This document shows positions 1 to 14,343 of a stretch of 64,000 nucleotides of DNA, piece after piece. Each line of letters starts with the position of its first letter. The first letter of the stretch is position 1. This DNA is from Tomocerus qinae (taxonomy: Eukaryota > Arthropoda > Collembola > Entomobryomorpha > Tomoceridae), in assembly GCA_020055645.1 (NCBI GenBank), contig CM034548.1:32414201-32478200 (forward strand), written 5' to 3'. The translations under genes and the position numbers were made by a program. The notes beneath the pieces were generated by a model, which did no database searches, was not told the origin of the DNA, and saw only the letters and a list, made by a program, of their open reading frames with translations.

Positions 1-3000
1 AAATCAATTACTGTTTGCAGTTGTCAGATGAAGCTCATTCACTCATCTTACTTATATAAGTATTCCTATATAAAGATTGAAGCATGTTAACTCGCTAACA
101 GACATCGAGATCAAATCTCATCGCAAAATCAGGAGAGGATTTTGCGTTCCTTTGACTTTAGCTTGCTGGGCACGACCTGTTCTTTCGTCTACAAGGCCTA
201 CCTGTCAACAATTCATTTTTGTCGGCGTTTGTGGCTCGCTGAACATTTCTATAGACTTTGCATGGCATGACACTGATGACATGACAGTTCCTCACTGTGC
301 TCTTGTTTCATCTTCTATTCATCCACCTTAATAATAAGAATTTATATCCCATCCACTAAATTAAAAAAGCTTTCTTCACAGATCTCAAGTTCAGCATTAA
401 TTAGCAGAGATTATTCACTTTAACCTGACCCATTCAACTTTTATCATTTAAAAAACTATAAATCGTGATATAAAAGAAATCTATTCGATGTTTTAATATC
501 TAAACACCTGCTACTTTTAAAATATAATTTTTGAAATTCATATCATAGCCAGTTCAGTTATATAATGGGTTTCAAATGATTGAAGATTGCTGTACAATAG
601 TTGTCTCTAAAGGTAATAAAATTCACCGTGTCGCATAATTGTGGTTTGTGTATACGTAATACTCTCTATGGTTGCACGGAATATGCAATATACCGTAAAT
701 AATTAACATTGAAGCTCGTGCTACTACTAATTCCTTATAGCTCTACATAGAATTCAGGTTTTTCCTGTATTGCTATTTATATTAGTATATGAAAATAGTA
801 AAAAATATCCTTTGGATGGATTTGACATAGAGAATCGTAATTTTTAGCAATGTTCTTTTGGGATGTGGGGAGATAGCTGTTGTTCAAGTTAAATGCCTCG
901 ACACTATAGAGTGTCGTTTAAAGTACACTTGCAACGAAACTAAAGTATGTTTTGGTTGAATGCCCTTTCGGTTAGATGGATCGTTGAATATTGGTGACTT
1001 GGTTGTAGTAATGCGGTCTGCTCCGGTGGCGATTAGATGACGAATAAAGAATAATGATGAGGTTTCCTACTGTTAGTTTTGGTTTCCCTCAGACTCACAG
1101 TCAGAACAAAACTGAACAGACTGAGCATCAACCAACCAATATTTGGGTTAGAAAACTTCAAAAAGATCTGGCCTTGTTCCCCAAATTGCATGCAGCCATT
1201 CTCTATTTCAATCCATTTTCTGTCGAGTGCCTGCCGAGTCATGGAGAGAAGACCAACACTCACCAACTCATTCTATACTTATCTGCTACTCTAATATCAC
1301 AATACTTCATTTCTCCTCAACCTATTGAGTTACCCCTTCTCTAAAGGAAACTGCATCTCCAAATTTTTTGAAAAGCCAACTCAGACACAGATGGGAATTT
1401 CTTTCTTATACTTACGCTCTAATGTAAATAGCAACTTACCCGAAAACCTAAATCTCCGACTATCTAAATTGTAAAACTAGACAAAAGTAGTTTTGTTTAT
1501 CTAGGGAAATGGATACGTAGTGTATTGCTTATTGCATTACTTATTGCATCTTATGTAGGAATAAATGGAAGACATAAATATTTCATCGCTGTCTTTCTCC
1601 TCCTTTTTACATATTTCAAGAAGTAGTGATATTTATTTAACGTCAATTGTAAAGAATAGTTAGTATCATCATATTTTAAATAAATAATCGCAATAAATTA
1701 GGAAATATGCTTACTGTAGCATCTGCTGTATTCACGGAGTTTTCTTCGAAATACAAATCTATGTAATATTCTATAAAAATGCAGAAAAACTAATTTTTCT
1801 ATAGATTTGACTGACAATTGAAGGTAACTAGAACTTGTATGCGGTAACTGTAGACCATTACGTCAAATATTTACTATCAGAGATGACCAAATCAAAAATG
1901 GACACCATTGTAGTTTCAGAACCGCTTTTGTTGGTAAGAACTGAACTGAAAATAGCATTAGTATCGACATTGAACGAAGAAATATTAACTTGCAGGGCTA
2001 GTGTATTTGTTATTCAATGATATGTTTAGAGAGGACAATATATTTTTGTCTCCCGTAGTTTGTCCCCAATTTTCGTGAGGTACAAATCTTGAAATACTGA
2101 AGCAATCGCATTTTGCTCCCTGCTTACAATGATAGACGTTATTACCTATGTGTAATCTTTTCTTAAGCCTGAATAGTCTACTTTAGTCTCTATGCAACGA
2201 ATAAGTGCACCGTATACTTACTATGAGTATATTTCTCATAAGCCGTTTACTCAAAACATAGATCATGGGAAATGATATGAGAAAACCTTCAAGTGCATTA
2301 TATCCTGGAGAAAGAACTGTTAACTTAAATCCATCTAACAGACTTAATCATTTGAAACGGAAAATATTGCATAACATCACTCTATAGTGTAATAGAAGCA
2401 AAAGGAAACGGAAGATAAAACAAATAAAGGTATAGTAAAAAGGATCTGGCAGTTTCTATAGGGATTCATCAACTATACTTACTAGTCTTATATTCACTCT
2501 TGAAAAAGAAGACCAAATATTTTGTAAGACTAGAGCCTTTCTGCATGTACATAAGTTAATCTGACATTCAAGTATGGCATTATGGTAAAATGGGCAAATA
2601 TTTACTTATTTATACCGAACATCGCATTAAATATTTAATCTCGTGAATGCCGAAACAGACAAAACATACATACATAAACATAATATTGATACATCATAAT
2701 ATAGGTAATATGAATATACTTGAGGCAATATATTTCTTTCTAAAGTGCTTGAGTATAGCAGACGAGGAATAGTGAAATGGATCTACCGCAGTTAGAATGG
2801 AGTTCTCCAGCAAAAAACAAACATGTAATTAATATCTTCCTTTTCCAATAAATAATATTCCTAAAGTTGAATGAAAAGACATCCGCTCCGGCCTTTTGTT
2901 TACTTTTCTCTTGAACTCTTACTCAATTATACCTTATTCTTGTGAGGTAATATTTTTTCCCATTTCAAGTGTACTCCAACACAGATAGAAATAAATAACT

Positions 3001-6000
3001 CAAAAATCTTTGCATTCTTTTGACTCTGTACATCCACTCAAACTCTTGATACACTTTATTTCAAACTTCTCTTCCTTTATGGGCCATGAGTTTCTTTGTT
3101 TCAACAAATGGAATGAGATATGTATGAATTTGCAATAGTACCGAACTTTTTTCTGACGAAGAGAAGAAAATATCTTCCTCCAAGGATTTTTTATTTTTTC
3201 TTACCTTAAAGCAAATTTCCATTGAGAATATTGTTTCTTTTGTTCAAAGCCATTTTTCAGCATTTCTAAGCATGGATAAATAATTTTCTTGCCTACCCTA
3301 CTTATATCCTTCTGACTCTTATATGGATGGACACCTGACAAATATTATTACACTTATTAACTATTTAATCTATCAATAGATCATTATTTGTACATTTTAT
3401 TAGGTTATTCCTCTGTATGATCAATTTGTTTAAATGACCACTAATAAGTAACAATTTCACAGATTTTATCTAAATATTTAGTATCTACTCCATTCCTTTA
3501 CGATCTTTCCCTACTAGCAAAGAAATTTTGACATCATTGTTGTGTTGGAAGTGTTTAAGCAGTTGATTTTGTTAAATCAACACTTGCCACTTGTTCCTTT
3601 TGTACTATGAACCTACAATATACTACACAAGACAAACGTTTAATGTTTGCATAAATGATTTAAGTGTTGGGCATAAAATCCAATAGGAATTCTTGTTTTC
3701 CTCTAATGGAATTATTCTGTATTGGAAGTGAAGTAAGTAGCTAAGGAGTACATTGTATTTGTTTATGTACAACGGACACCAGTAATAAATGTTAGTTAAG
3801 TGCACGCTTCCTAAACCGCAATTACACTCCATGTGCACAACAGGATCGTAAGATGAAACCGAAGAATATATAAGTAGTAAGTAGTATTGTTTACATTATT
3901 CATAACTTGTTGGTTTTGCAGTAATAAATAAGCAACTAGCCATACCTAAGTCAATACAAATTCAAAATGGCACATTATCTATCTGCAAATGCACTGTTAA
4001 AAATTTACTTTCTGCTATCGTGATTTGAGGGGTGAATGAATACAAGACACTATTGATGACCAGGCCACGATTTTTATGTTGGCTCTTAAATAATTTATGT
4101 TAGGCAAATAACAGATGGGACTTTAGATCGCTTTTAGAATTGTATGCAAGTGGCATACGAATTACATATTGCCGACGCAGTAAATTAAACTATGGAAATT
4201 AAACAGTCTATCCTTAAGCCTCATAAAATTCTGCAAAGTACATTGATACTTCTTATCGTAAATCCCAACCCCGCAAGAATACAATAACCAAACTGCACAA
4301 ACGTTATTCATTGCAAAGTGGCACTTGTATTTTTTTGAGCAGTAGCAAATTACCAGCTGAAAATGAGCTTCATTTTAATCTCCACTTGTATTGGTCAAGT
4401 ATATACCAATGTATAAAGTACTATAAACTGTGAATTTAGTCGTGTTTACTTTAGCCCAATAAAATTTGCAAATAATGCCAGCAGTAACAATGGAGCAAGT
4501 CATAAACAATGTTACCATCTAAATTCACGCTGAAATTGATGTAAGAGGTATTGTCATCACGATTAGGACGATGAAAATTTTAATAGATTGGATTTCACAG
4601 CTAGTAATTGCAATTGGTTTGAATTAGAAGCAGGATGAGAATTGAAGAACTTAAATTTAAGTTTTACTAAGCATTAATCTTTTGTGGGAGTATAAACGGT
4701 TGTATTTAGTATTTGGAATCCCAAACGGTTGACTTATGGACTCAGGAAAGCAAAAATACCTACTGACAATGGTGCGGTGTTATCTGGGAAATTTATTCAC
4801 CACATTGGATAGGTAGATAAGAAAATGGTAAGGATTTCTATGGAATTTCTTCCACTAGTGAATTAGCATGAATAGTCCATTTTCCTCAATTTGGAATAAT
4901 CAGTGTATAAAACTATAGCAATGTAAATGTTAGAACTGTGCTATGGTGGAGTGAGTAAGAAGTGGTATTTGATTTGGAGTGAGAAGGGTTAGGGAGTATT
5001 TTAAATGGATGTAAATGTAGGATAGCAGAGTGATTGTGAGATATCTCAGTCACATAAGTAGACGCAAGAGATAATAGAGATGCAGATGTCGATCATTTTG
5101 ATGCGAGGTGAAGTACGCGTGGAGGGAGGGTGTCACAATTCACGGCTGTTTTATTCCCCACATCTTCTATAGATAAACTCATTTGGCCTATGCAAAGTTT
5201 GTCGTTGTCCTAATGCAATGTTTCTATTCTCTCTGCCAATGCAATAGAGATACAAAGGAATTACGTATAGGGACAGAACAATTGTTCAGTGCACTAAAGC
5301 ATATGAAACCATATTCTATTTTCCGTGTACGTATAGTATTACAATTACCAACCTTTACATTTTTAAAGAGCACTGATGCATAATCTACAATATAATGAGG
5401 ATGATGTGATTCATAGGGCAGCTATTGTAATTTACTTACGTTTCGACTCAATCTGATAGACAAAGCTACCGCTTACATCTAAGTAACAACAGTTAAATCC
5501 CTCTTGGAAATGGAGTTACAGACTGAAGGCGAAATTCCGAAACAAAAGCTGACGTACTTAGATTTTACACATTGCTCCTCCACTGAATCAATGAAGAGCT
5601 TAACAAATTGATTACACTTTGAATTTGGTTAGAGGCTTGTAACTGACCAAAAGATGTCACGTTTTTTTATTCTCTTGCCAGTGGATATTTTCTGTGCAGG
5701 AATGCATAATGTATTAATTTTCAATATGAAATAGTTCTTTGTAATTCATTGCAATACTGCACTTACCTATTACTAATTACCAAAACTGCAATTCAACATT
5801 GACCTTGCTTCTGAATAGATTACATAACATTTCCTATACAAACCTAAATAAATTACAATTAATTCATAGATCTTAGTCACAGATTAATTAATCACTTCAT
5901 TAATATACTCATTAATATCTGTATTGATTTTTATGTAAGAAAATCATTGTTTATCATCCCGCATCAATTTCATGTATTTATTAATGTATAATCGTCCTTG

Positions 6001-6819
6001 AATGTTGAAAAGTAATAGTAATTGCATAATTATAATATATCTTTATATCAATTGATAGCAACCTTGAGTTGTCTTAAATACTATTAAATTAGTAAGAGTA
6101 AAATAATAGTGATTAGATATAAGGACGAATTATTTGAATTGTTCTTAGGTGCATCTATTCTTATTTACAGTTCCAAGCTGAATAGCTATTATTTATACTC
6201 GTGTATTTATTAGTATGCGTCTAACATGTTTTATTGGTGGACATTTCATTATCGGCTTGATTTGTCATTGGAGTGAAAATGAAAAGCATTAAAGAAGATC
6301 ATCAGCTCAGGTTTCATTGAGCTCAATAGAAATAGAGAATGGCTCTCACACCCCCTGAGTGTGACTAATAACAAATAACATAAGAGAATGAAAAGGACCT
6401 AGCCTTAACGATTACACATTGAAGGGAGACTAAACCAGATTGAATTGATTTGTCAGGAAGGGCAATTGGCAATCGGTTTCATTTTATTAATAGGTATTGC
6501 TAAATGTAATAAATAGGAGTAGCTAATAGGTACCTATATATAGAGTGTCTTTTGTCCTTTGCAATTCGTCATCATCTTCTATTTTATTACCATACTCTTA
6601 ATACTAATGTAAAAATGTTCTGACAGATAATTGTAATCAGCAGGTGCTTACTACAATGCAATCGATCAAAAATGTCTCAGCCTAATTAAATTGCTTTTAC
6701 TCGCATTTGCAAAATGAAATTGCCCTTTTGCTTCAGCAGTTGTTTTCAAGTCCATGAGAACCAAGTATAGATAACTTACGAACATCTTCCAATTTACTAG
6801 AATTATCTGAATAGTCTAC
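1..6819. other. non-coding AT-rich stretch, no gene seen
   Basis: No open frame here exceeds about 96 codons, and none shows a recognisable motif. The sequence looks unique: I see no tandem array, long inverted repeat or transposon end. It is rich in runs such as TTAATTAAT and ATTAATAT, most densely around 5840-6090. A TAGGTACCTA palindrome followed by an AT run lies near 6530. This could be intergenic DNA or a large intron, and the sequence alone does not decide between them. Confidence 0.6.
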
Positions 6820-7450
6820 ATGCGTAAAATTTGCTTAGAGAATGACAAGGAGAGAGTGGCCCAAGTTTTGCATGGTGGTGGCAACGGGGAAGAGTTTGTT
6901 GAGACTATGGATTGTGTATTTAAAAGGAATTATTTATTAGTGCTTGCTCGTGGCACGGCAAGTTGGGCTGTTAAGAGATCTGGAAAAGAAGCAGTGAACA
7001 ATAGTACGTTATTGGGGTGTGTGTCTGCGTCGTGGAGACAAGGCAGGCCACCCTTCGTCACATTCTCTAATGAGCAATTGATGACTCGTTGAGTTGAGTT
7101 GTTCATTTGAGAGTGGGACGCTGTTAGAATGGCATTGCTAATTGCCTTCCCCTGCCTGGATTTGGCTCCGTCTCGCTTTGCTAACTTTCTGTGAGGGTCC
7201 GTCGAAAATTGAAATGCGTACGGAGAGCATTTACTTAGTGGAAGAATTGCTCTTTGATTCGATTACATTGGAGCGTGGAGTAAACTTGTGTCAAACTTGT
7301 CTCCGTACATATGTATTTAGCACCTAAACATCGTTCCGATGGAAATTATCACGAAAACGATATCACTCCAGTCTCCGGTTTACCTCGACCTGAGCCATCC
7401 ATTACCACCCTTTAATCCCATTTGTTTTGTTTCGCATCGTTGGCAACTTG
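6820..7450 (+). other. G+C-richer island containing a 90-codon open frame
   Basis: Spot counts of two 60-base lines (6841-6900 and 7021-7080) give about 50-53% G+C, against roughly one third in the surroundings. An ATG-initiated frame runs from 6820 to 7092 (90 codons). It has a mixed, fairly charged composition with a Gly-rich run near residues 19-24, but I recognise no domain. Positions -3 to -1 before the ATG are ACA-like, with no strong start context. A second 61-codon frame follows at 7142-7327, but it begins at a non-ATG codon. The island could be a single exon of an unknown gene, a regulatory element or the relic of a transferred or mobile sequence. A coding role is possible but unproven, since frames of this length are expected by chance. 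Confidence 0.3.
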
Positions 7451-10400
7451 GCACCCAAAACACAATTTTAATTCTTGAAAACCTTGTTAAACACTAATAG
7501 CTGCATTTATTTCCGTCAAAACATTTTATTAATTTAACGTATATTTATAGTAAGCACTCTGTGTTTACGCTAAAGATATCGTTTAAAAACAAGTTCATAA
7601 AAATTAAAATTGATAAAATCTTTCTAATGCATTAAATACTCTATCGTTTATTTGTTTAATATCCATTAGTTTTTTTATTTTGGCAGACAAAATGTTTATA
7701 ATATTGTTGAAAGAAATTTCTGCTATATAGATATAATTTGCACTAGAGCCGACATTCATAAACGTAACGCGGATATTATAGTTAGGATTTGATGACGCTT
7801 ATCATGTAATTTTTTCATCGTAATGTATGTGAGTGTCGATATTATATGTAAGTAGTCAAGTTATCATGCTGTGTTAACGAGTCTGCAATTCGTCAACATT
7901 GTTATCAATCTGTCTTCGTCTCCTGAGTGTACCTGTGTTTTATTTTTAATTGACTTGATGTCTGTAGATTTGTCTGAGATAAGGGGATGTTGTTGTGTGA
8001 GGATTCTGGATTGACGAGACTGCTGTAGGTGGGTGCTGGAGCATCTGTTACATACATTATCTAAAAAAGAAAAGTAAGTTTTTGTGCAGTCCTTTAGATT
8101 GGAGACAGTTATATTGCATTCTGTACAAGTTCAAAGTAAAGTAGTCATTGAATTATATCTGTAAACCTTCCTATAGCTCTCAAAGATCGAAACTGGCATA
8201 AAAAAATGTGCACTACACGCTCTCTGACTTGATGCTATGCAGTTTAATTCGATCGAGCTTTGTGCTTCTGCTCACAAACATGTTTTGTTGAAATATTGCA
8301 CTGTTGGATTGATTTTGACAACAAGTACGCTCCTATCAAGGAAATTGAATTACAGCCAACGGTTTTTCTCCTTATTATTTCTGTTTGTGCAATTGATTTC
8401 CCTTTGCCCATTTCTATATTGAAAATATTCTTGGTGGAAGTCACACTGCAGAGCGAATAAAATTATTGCTTTAACTCTTTTTAAATTGGAGACGAGAATT
8501 GAGTGATGATTAAATGCATTAAATTTAATGTAGCCAAGAATTTTTATCGCTCCGATGAAATACATTCCTTAACATTCTTTTTTTTGGTCATTTTGTTCCG
8601 TCTAACCAATCTAGGCTGAAATTGTAAAAGATTGGTTTCTTAGTTAAAATATTTAAATAAAAAGCATGTACAAGTTTATCCTTGGCTATTTTATGCTGCA
8701 TTTTTTGTTCGGATAGGTAGCTTTATTTGGCCTTACGTTAAGTTATGATCTATTTTTTGTGACGTGTGAAGTGCATTGCTCTTTCCATCTAATATAAACA
8801 AGTTTTTAATTTCATACGTATTCACTCTATTTTGAATGCAGTACTTAACGTGAGTTTTGCAATATATCATGCAGCACTACATACAAATCTGTTGTGATGA
8901 AAAGCTGTATTAGTAGCATTAATGCAATTGCATAATAACAGAGTACTAAGAAGGTGTGCGAATGTGTATCTGCAATTCGTTTTTGTTTATTAAGACTATA
9001 CAGCGGCTTAACGGCTTATTTCATAGCAATATGTCCAATGTCTGCCAGAGCCTTGTTCTCAATCAGATTACAATTGATTTCGTCATATTATTGCAATGCA
9101 TTTTTATCTGAACTGTGTTACCATTGATTCCATACCTACGTGACAAGAAACTTTTGAGTCACTATTTACTATCTTCAAAATCAGGAGCACTGTTTTATAT
9201 TCATGCATGCAGAAATAAACGACTAGCATATTTTAATGGCTAAATTAATACCATCTGTCTGTCATTGTTTGCGTAATGTCTACTTAATGCAATCTCACCT
9301 GATGTGATGGACATAGATTATTTATAAATATCAAACATACACTAAATCATTTTCATCTTAGAAATACTCTGTTTATTAGTTTATTTGAATTTTTGAATTT
9401 CTTAAAATAAATAAATCATTAGTTTGCAAAATTTTAGTGCAATAATATTATGAATCATTGCATTGGCATTTCTACTTGAAGACAGGGGAGCGTGTCTCAG
9501 AGTTTCTTATCATGCAATAGTATTCAGAGCCTGAAATGAGGACTAGCTACCAATTATAATGAAGAGTGAAGATGGTGATAAGAGCCAGCATAATATATCT
9601 AATGGGTAAACAGCAATGGATAAGGCACCTTCTGTGCTCACAGGGCAAAGGCTAGATCATAAGATGGATTGCATTACATCAAAAGTTAACCATGCTATTA
9701 ATAGTCGCTTAATTGAACTCCAAGCCTGCTGCGAATTCTTGTTTTGGTTTTTCTTGCTGCAATACCAAAGACTTTTCCCTAAAGATAACAAATGTTAATG
9801 TATCCGCACATAAGATCCTAATTATATTAATATATAGCTCCAATCTACTAATTGCTCTTTTATTACTAATGTACACAATCATGATTATTTGTGCATGCGA
9901 AAGAATGTAGCGTTCAATACAAGGTTATCGGAACTCTCTGGATAATAGTCGAGTTTCTTCGCGTCAAAGGTTGTTGTTGATGCGGAAAAGGTAAAGAAAA
10001 GAGAGTTTCATGATCACCAGGAGGATCTCTCCATTTGATGCATCAGCTTGGAACGGAACAAACTATTGTGATATCCTAGTATTTGGAGTGTAGTTACATT
10101 ACTTGTGCATACCTAATAAGTTGCAGTAAGGTACCTTAAGAGACGGCCAGATTTGTGCAGATTTGTTGTATGCAGTAATGATTCTGATTCTGGTGCATGG
10201 ATTTTATTAGTTATATCGTACTTCACACTTCGATAAATAAAACGTATTATTTAAAGTGTGAAATTGTATTGAATTGGCGTAATTTTTAAAATATCTTTGA
10301 AAACCTTTACAAATAAACACTTAAGTGTAGGTACTGTGGGTAGGTATCAATATCAATGCCATTTATTTTGCTATGCATGCAAAAATACTATAGGTGTTGA

Positions 10401-13400
10401 AATGTTAAAACAGTAGGTTTTACCACTAGTTATTTTCATGGCATTATTAGGTACTGTGCATATTTTATTTGGAGATAGTAGTATTAGAAAATTGTACTTA
10501 TATTTACTAGTGATGTACGAGAATAAGAAAAGGAATGAAAAATATGTCAGATAGGTTGAATTGAAACTGTAAAACCATGTTCTAGTTCTGTGTTAAGCTT
10601 CAGAGGATAATGATTCATGGGATTCTCCGAAATCAATAGTAATTATTGTTTGCCACTTCTTAATTAGAGAGAGCTAAAAAAAATTGAGAGTTACATATTT
10701 ATCTCCTACTAGTTCTGCCTTGTGCTCAAGTTCCCATCGTTGTAGGCAGTTACGTTGGTTTAACAAGAAAAGAGATAATAGTACGAGGAAACTGTAAAAG
10801 TACATGCTTTCTATATTGCAGAATGTGTGTACGAAGTAATATGACTTTATTTAGTGTGCCCCTATAGCAGTGGATTTGTATAGAGCATTATTACGTAGGT
10901 AACTAAATGAAAAATGAGTTTAATTTTGAGGAAAATGTTAAGAAAAGGAGTTCATCGCGGTTTGAAATCAGATCATCATACTCGTGAGTGAGAATGAGGA
11001 AAATTGATAAGGAGATCCTATTAAGAGCTCATGAGAAGTCTTTAATTTATTATTCTCTCTCTCTCCATGCAGGAGTTCTATAGTGTATGTTCACACACAA
11101 CAATGCACAGTGCAATGAAAATTGAATGGAGGTACCTAATGCATAGACATCTGTAGTATTTACTTGAGGATGTAGCTATATGATTTTGAAGTGTTTACAG
11201 AGCAATTTGGAAAGAATGCATTTAATATTGTGCCCTGCATCTGTCTCTGTTATCTGTGTCTTTGGCCATAGGAGGGCAGAGAAGAAGAAGAAGAGCGGCG
11301 TATTATAGGAGGATGAAGAGTCTGGCTCAGGTTGACGTTCGAGTTATGTCTGTACATTACAAGTACAGTACAATAGTCTACATTAGATGTACATTAGACA
11401 CAGAGCTGATAATATATGATTCTGTCAGATGGAATCGTTGTTATCTTGTAAGTTCTCCTCATTACTTTCTGTTAGTTAGTTAGTTAGCCTAAGATCATCA
11501 TTATTAATGAATGAGAGTACAACATGCAGTGGGTTATGTACCCACGGACCAATATAATAACTATTTACAGTTGCAAAGCATGACAAGTCGCCTGCTGATT
11601 TAATTCCAGTCAAGTCGAACTTTTTTATGCAAAATATTTCTACTGCAGTCACTATGCAGATGAGATTCTTAATTCTGCAGAACTTGGCTTTTCCCAACCT
11701 GGCTAATGACTGACAGGACAGTTTTAAATCCCTTCAGTCTATTTACCCCCATATTATCTCATCTTCTCTCTGTCTTTTACTTCTGAACTGAATTAAAGTA
11801 GCTAGCGGTGGAATGAAACTTTGAGCCCTATAATTTTCGATAAAATAAATTGAATTAATATAGAAGGATTCATTGGTTTCTCTTGGGGGATTTAGTAGTA
11901 GCATCCATTTGTTTATTCTTACTTACTTTGTACAGTGTGAAAAAAAGATTCTTTAATATCATTAGAGCTGACTCTAGCTTTGGATTGGGGCGTTGGCTAA
12001 AGCATTATTTTCCTTGCACATTTTCGCTTCACTTAGCAATTGTTATAGGTTGAGAAAAAGTATTATTTCTTTAGAGTTGGGCAAAACGGAATGACTGTCT
12101 TGAATCTCTGTGAACACGGCAGCCGGCAATTGCAATTTTGCAATGCATAGCTCCAATTCCAATCCAATCAAACTCGATCGTCATGTCGTGTCGTGTGGCA
12201 TCCTGGGGATTCCTTTGCTGCGGATAATTTTTCTACGAATATTCATTACTCACTCTAGTAATTTACTGTATAGTGCAACCAGACAATACGATTTCTAGTA
12301 TGCAAATTGTGCAAAAAGTTTCTCAACTCCCCTAATGGCAGAATATTTTATTTGGACAAAAGAAAATTAATTCACATAAAGCATCTACTTAGCCCCCTAA
12401 TTAACTATAAAGTTTTCTTTTCTCAAGGGAATTGATTGGATTTTGTCCTCGTGAAAATCAAATAATAAGCTAAAATACAGAATAGACTGGTTAGGTAACT
12501 TATTTCTATAATTATAAACACATACTACAATCATTATATTTGCAATTCAATCTATTAGCTATAAGCTATGGCGTACTTTCTGTGGCATTAATAAAGTTCC
12601 CCATTTCCCTCCTTAATTAATACTGAGAGATTCATATTTACTGCATGCTCACACTCATTCTCTACCTATAGCTAACTAGTAGGCTGTAGATTTAAGAAAT
12701 TTTCATCACCGCCCTCCACTACCCCGTCGTCAGTGTTACACTTTTAATTGGCGAGAATTCAAAAACTTCATACTTGTACGCTTGTTTCTAAACATCTATA
12801 CGGTAGCTACTTATCTACCATGAATGAGTTGATGCCATGCACACCGTAGAAAATATTTGCTACGTATATTCTATAGGCACACGTTTTGCCGTTATTCCTG
12901 AAATATTTGTCTATATACTAGAGTAGCTCTTTTAGTTAAACTTGAGGGAAGTAGTTTAAAAAATTCTCAAGAAAGTGTCTGCTATTACTATAGTAAATCT
13001 AAGATGAAGGTAAATTTTTCTTTGGTTTCCTTGATGAAGTGTTGGGTTGTGTTATTTTGAAAGCAACAGATGAGTTTGGTTTAATTTAATTTAACTTGGC
13101 ATGGCAAGGCACACCTTAAAAGCTACCTGACTCATTTAAGCTTCTAATAAATCTACAGTAGATGATTTTAAGGAGTCAGTGGTTTGGTTACGGCGAAATG
13201 AAGAAGGAAAAGCGTTGCATTTCTTCATTCTATGGAAAATAATATTTAATTAGAGTATAAGTCTCAGAAAGACAAGTTCACTCTCAACATTCTCTGCCTA
13301 AGGTGACTTTAGCACAAATCAGCATTAAAACAAACACCTTAAGATTTAAATGACTAATTACGTTGCATGTTGACAATGACTAAGTAGTCTGCACTTTGTG

Positions 13401-14035
13401 AATAGTATCCTTATCTGCAGTGTACTGATATGTCTGTATCCGTAGACTAATTGCAAGTGTAAAAGGAGGAGATTATATTTACCTATTTAGTAGATAAATG
13501 GAGGTAGTGGGAAAACTTGATGGGGAATTACTCGAGAAAAAGTGAGCTGGAATGAGAAAGAATTCTGGTTAGGGAAATAAGATCTGTCGTACGTGAAGAC
13601 AGAGCAGAGACTCGAGTTTTGCTCATTGAATTTCGTTGAGAGCTTTTCATCACGTTCTCTCCTTCGTTCTGCTTGATTGGTAATTGTCGTTGTTTCACAA
13701 TCTTTCAGTTTCTACAGAGGTAAATGCAAACCCAAGTCAGAGCAATTGACTCCTATACATTTCTGCGACTCATTGCCTTTTCTTAGACTCTAAACTACGA
13801 GATAAGCCAAGTTTAAAGCTAAAACCAAAACGACAATTCACATCCGATTCTACTTTGACTTGTAAAAAGGGAAAACTGACTGTAATGACATGAGACGAAG
13901 GGGCTTTGCTATCTGCATTTGCCACCACCGATGAGTTCTGCCTACAGAATGATATTTAATACACCAAGAACGTCATTCTTTCCTTCACAAGTTAAAAAGT
14001 TGTCAGGTGTATGCTTTTAGATGTAAACCAGGCTA
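7451..14035. other. non-coding AT-rich stretch, no gene seen
   Basis: Only short chance-length frames occur here, and none is recognisable. Words of the TGCAAT/ATTGCA family recur densely around 9000-9910 (see findings). A short (GTTA)n run lies at 11471-11487, and a CT-rich run followed by CAG lies near 11050-11073. An interrupted pyrimidine-rich region and several small palindromes, such as the 14-bp CATTAAATTTAATG at 8517-8530, are present. I see no transposon ends until 14039. Confidence 0.6.
11471..11487. repeat. short (GTTA)n microsatellite
   Basis: Four tandem GTTA units plus one base are visible directly. The tract is too short to be notable beyond its possible use as a polymorphic marker. 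Confidence 0.8.
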
Positions 14036-14038
14036 AAT

Positions 14039-14326
14039 CCTAGTATACCGACGCTCAACGGAATAGACCGATATATAGCTCATTCGAAAGATCTCGTCGA
14101 GTACATCACGAATATGATATTGGTTTTTGGGGCAACCCCCCAAATAAGAAAGTTATGGTCGGTTAAAGTTGAAAATATGACTATTTCGATGCCTATATTT
14201 TTAGAAAACGAAGAGTTACAAGTTCTTTAGGACATCGTTGTTTTGATCTTCATGGTGAATTTACTTGTAACTATGGCAACGTAGCTAATAACAACATGCA
14301 GGTTGGGTTTTGTAAAATTCTAAATT
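14039..14326 (+). repeat. left terminal inverted repeat of the 14039-16225 element
   Basis: This 288-bp arm pairs with 15937-16225. I found four substitutions and one single-base indel between the arms. The base missing here lies in the run GAAGAGTT, where the other arm reads GAAAGAGTT. A near-palindrome of the form TTGGGGCAACCCCCCAA at about 14130-14146 could form a small subterminal hairpin. Near-identity of the arms implies recent insertion or arm homogenisation. Confidence 0.9.
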
Positions 14327-14343
14327 GCACCAACTTCTATGTT

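Noticed and set aside
3540-3605. Imperfect hairpin around GTTGATTTTGTTAAATCAAC as a microRNA precursor
   Set aside because: The stem is short with mismatches, and there is no evidence of a precursor-length arm.
11040-11160. CT-rich tract followed by CATGCAG, resembling a 3' splice acceptor, with a short open frame after it
   Set aside because: The following frame is only about 28 codons, with no recognisable protein and no partner exon.
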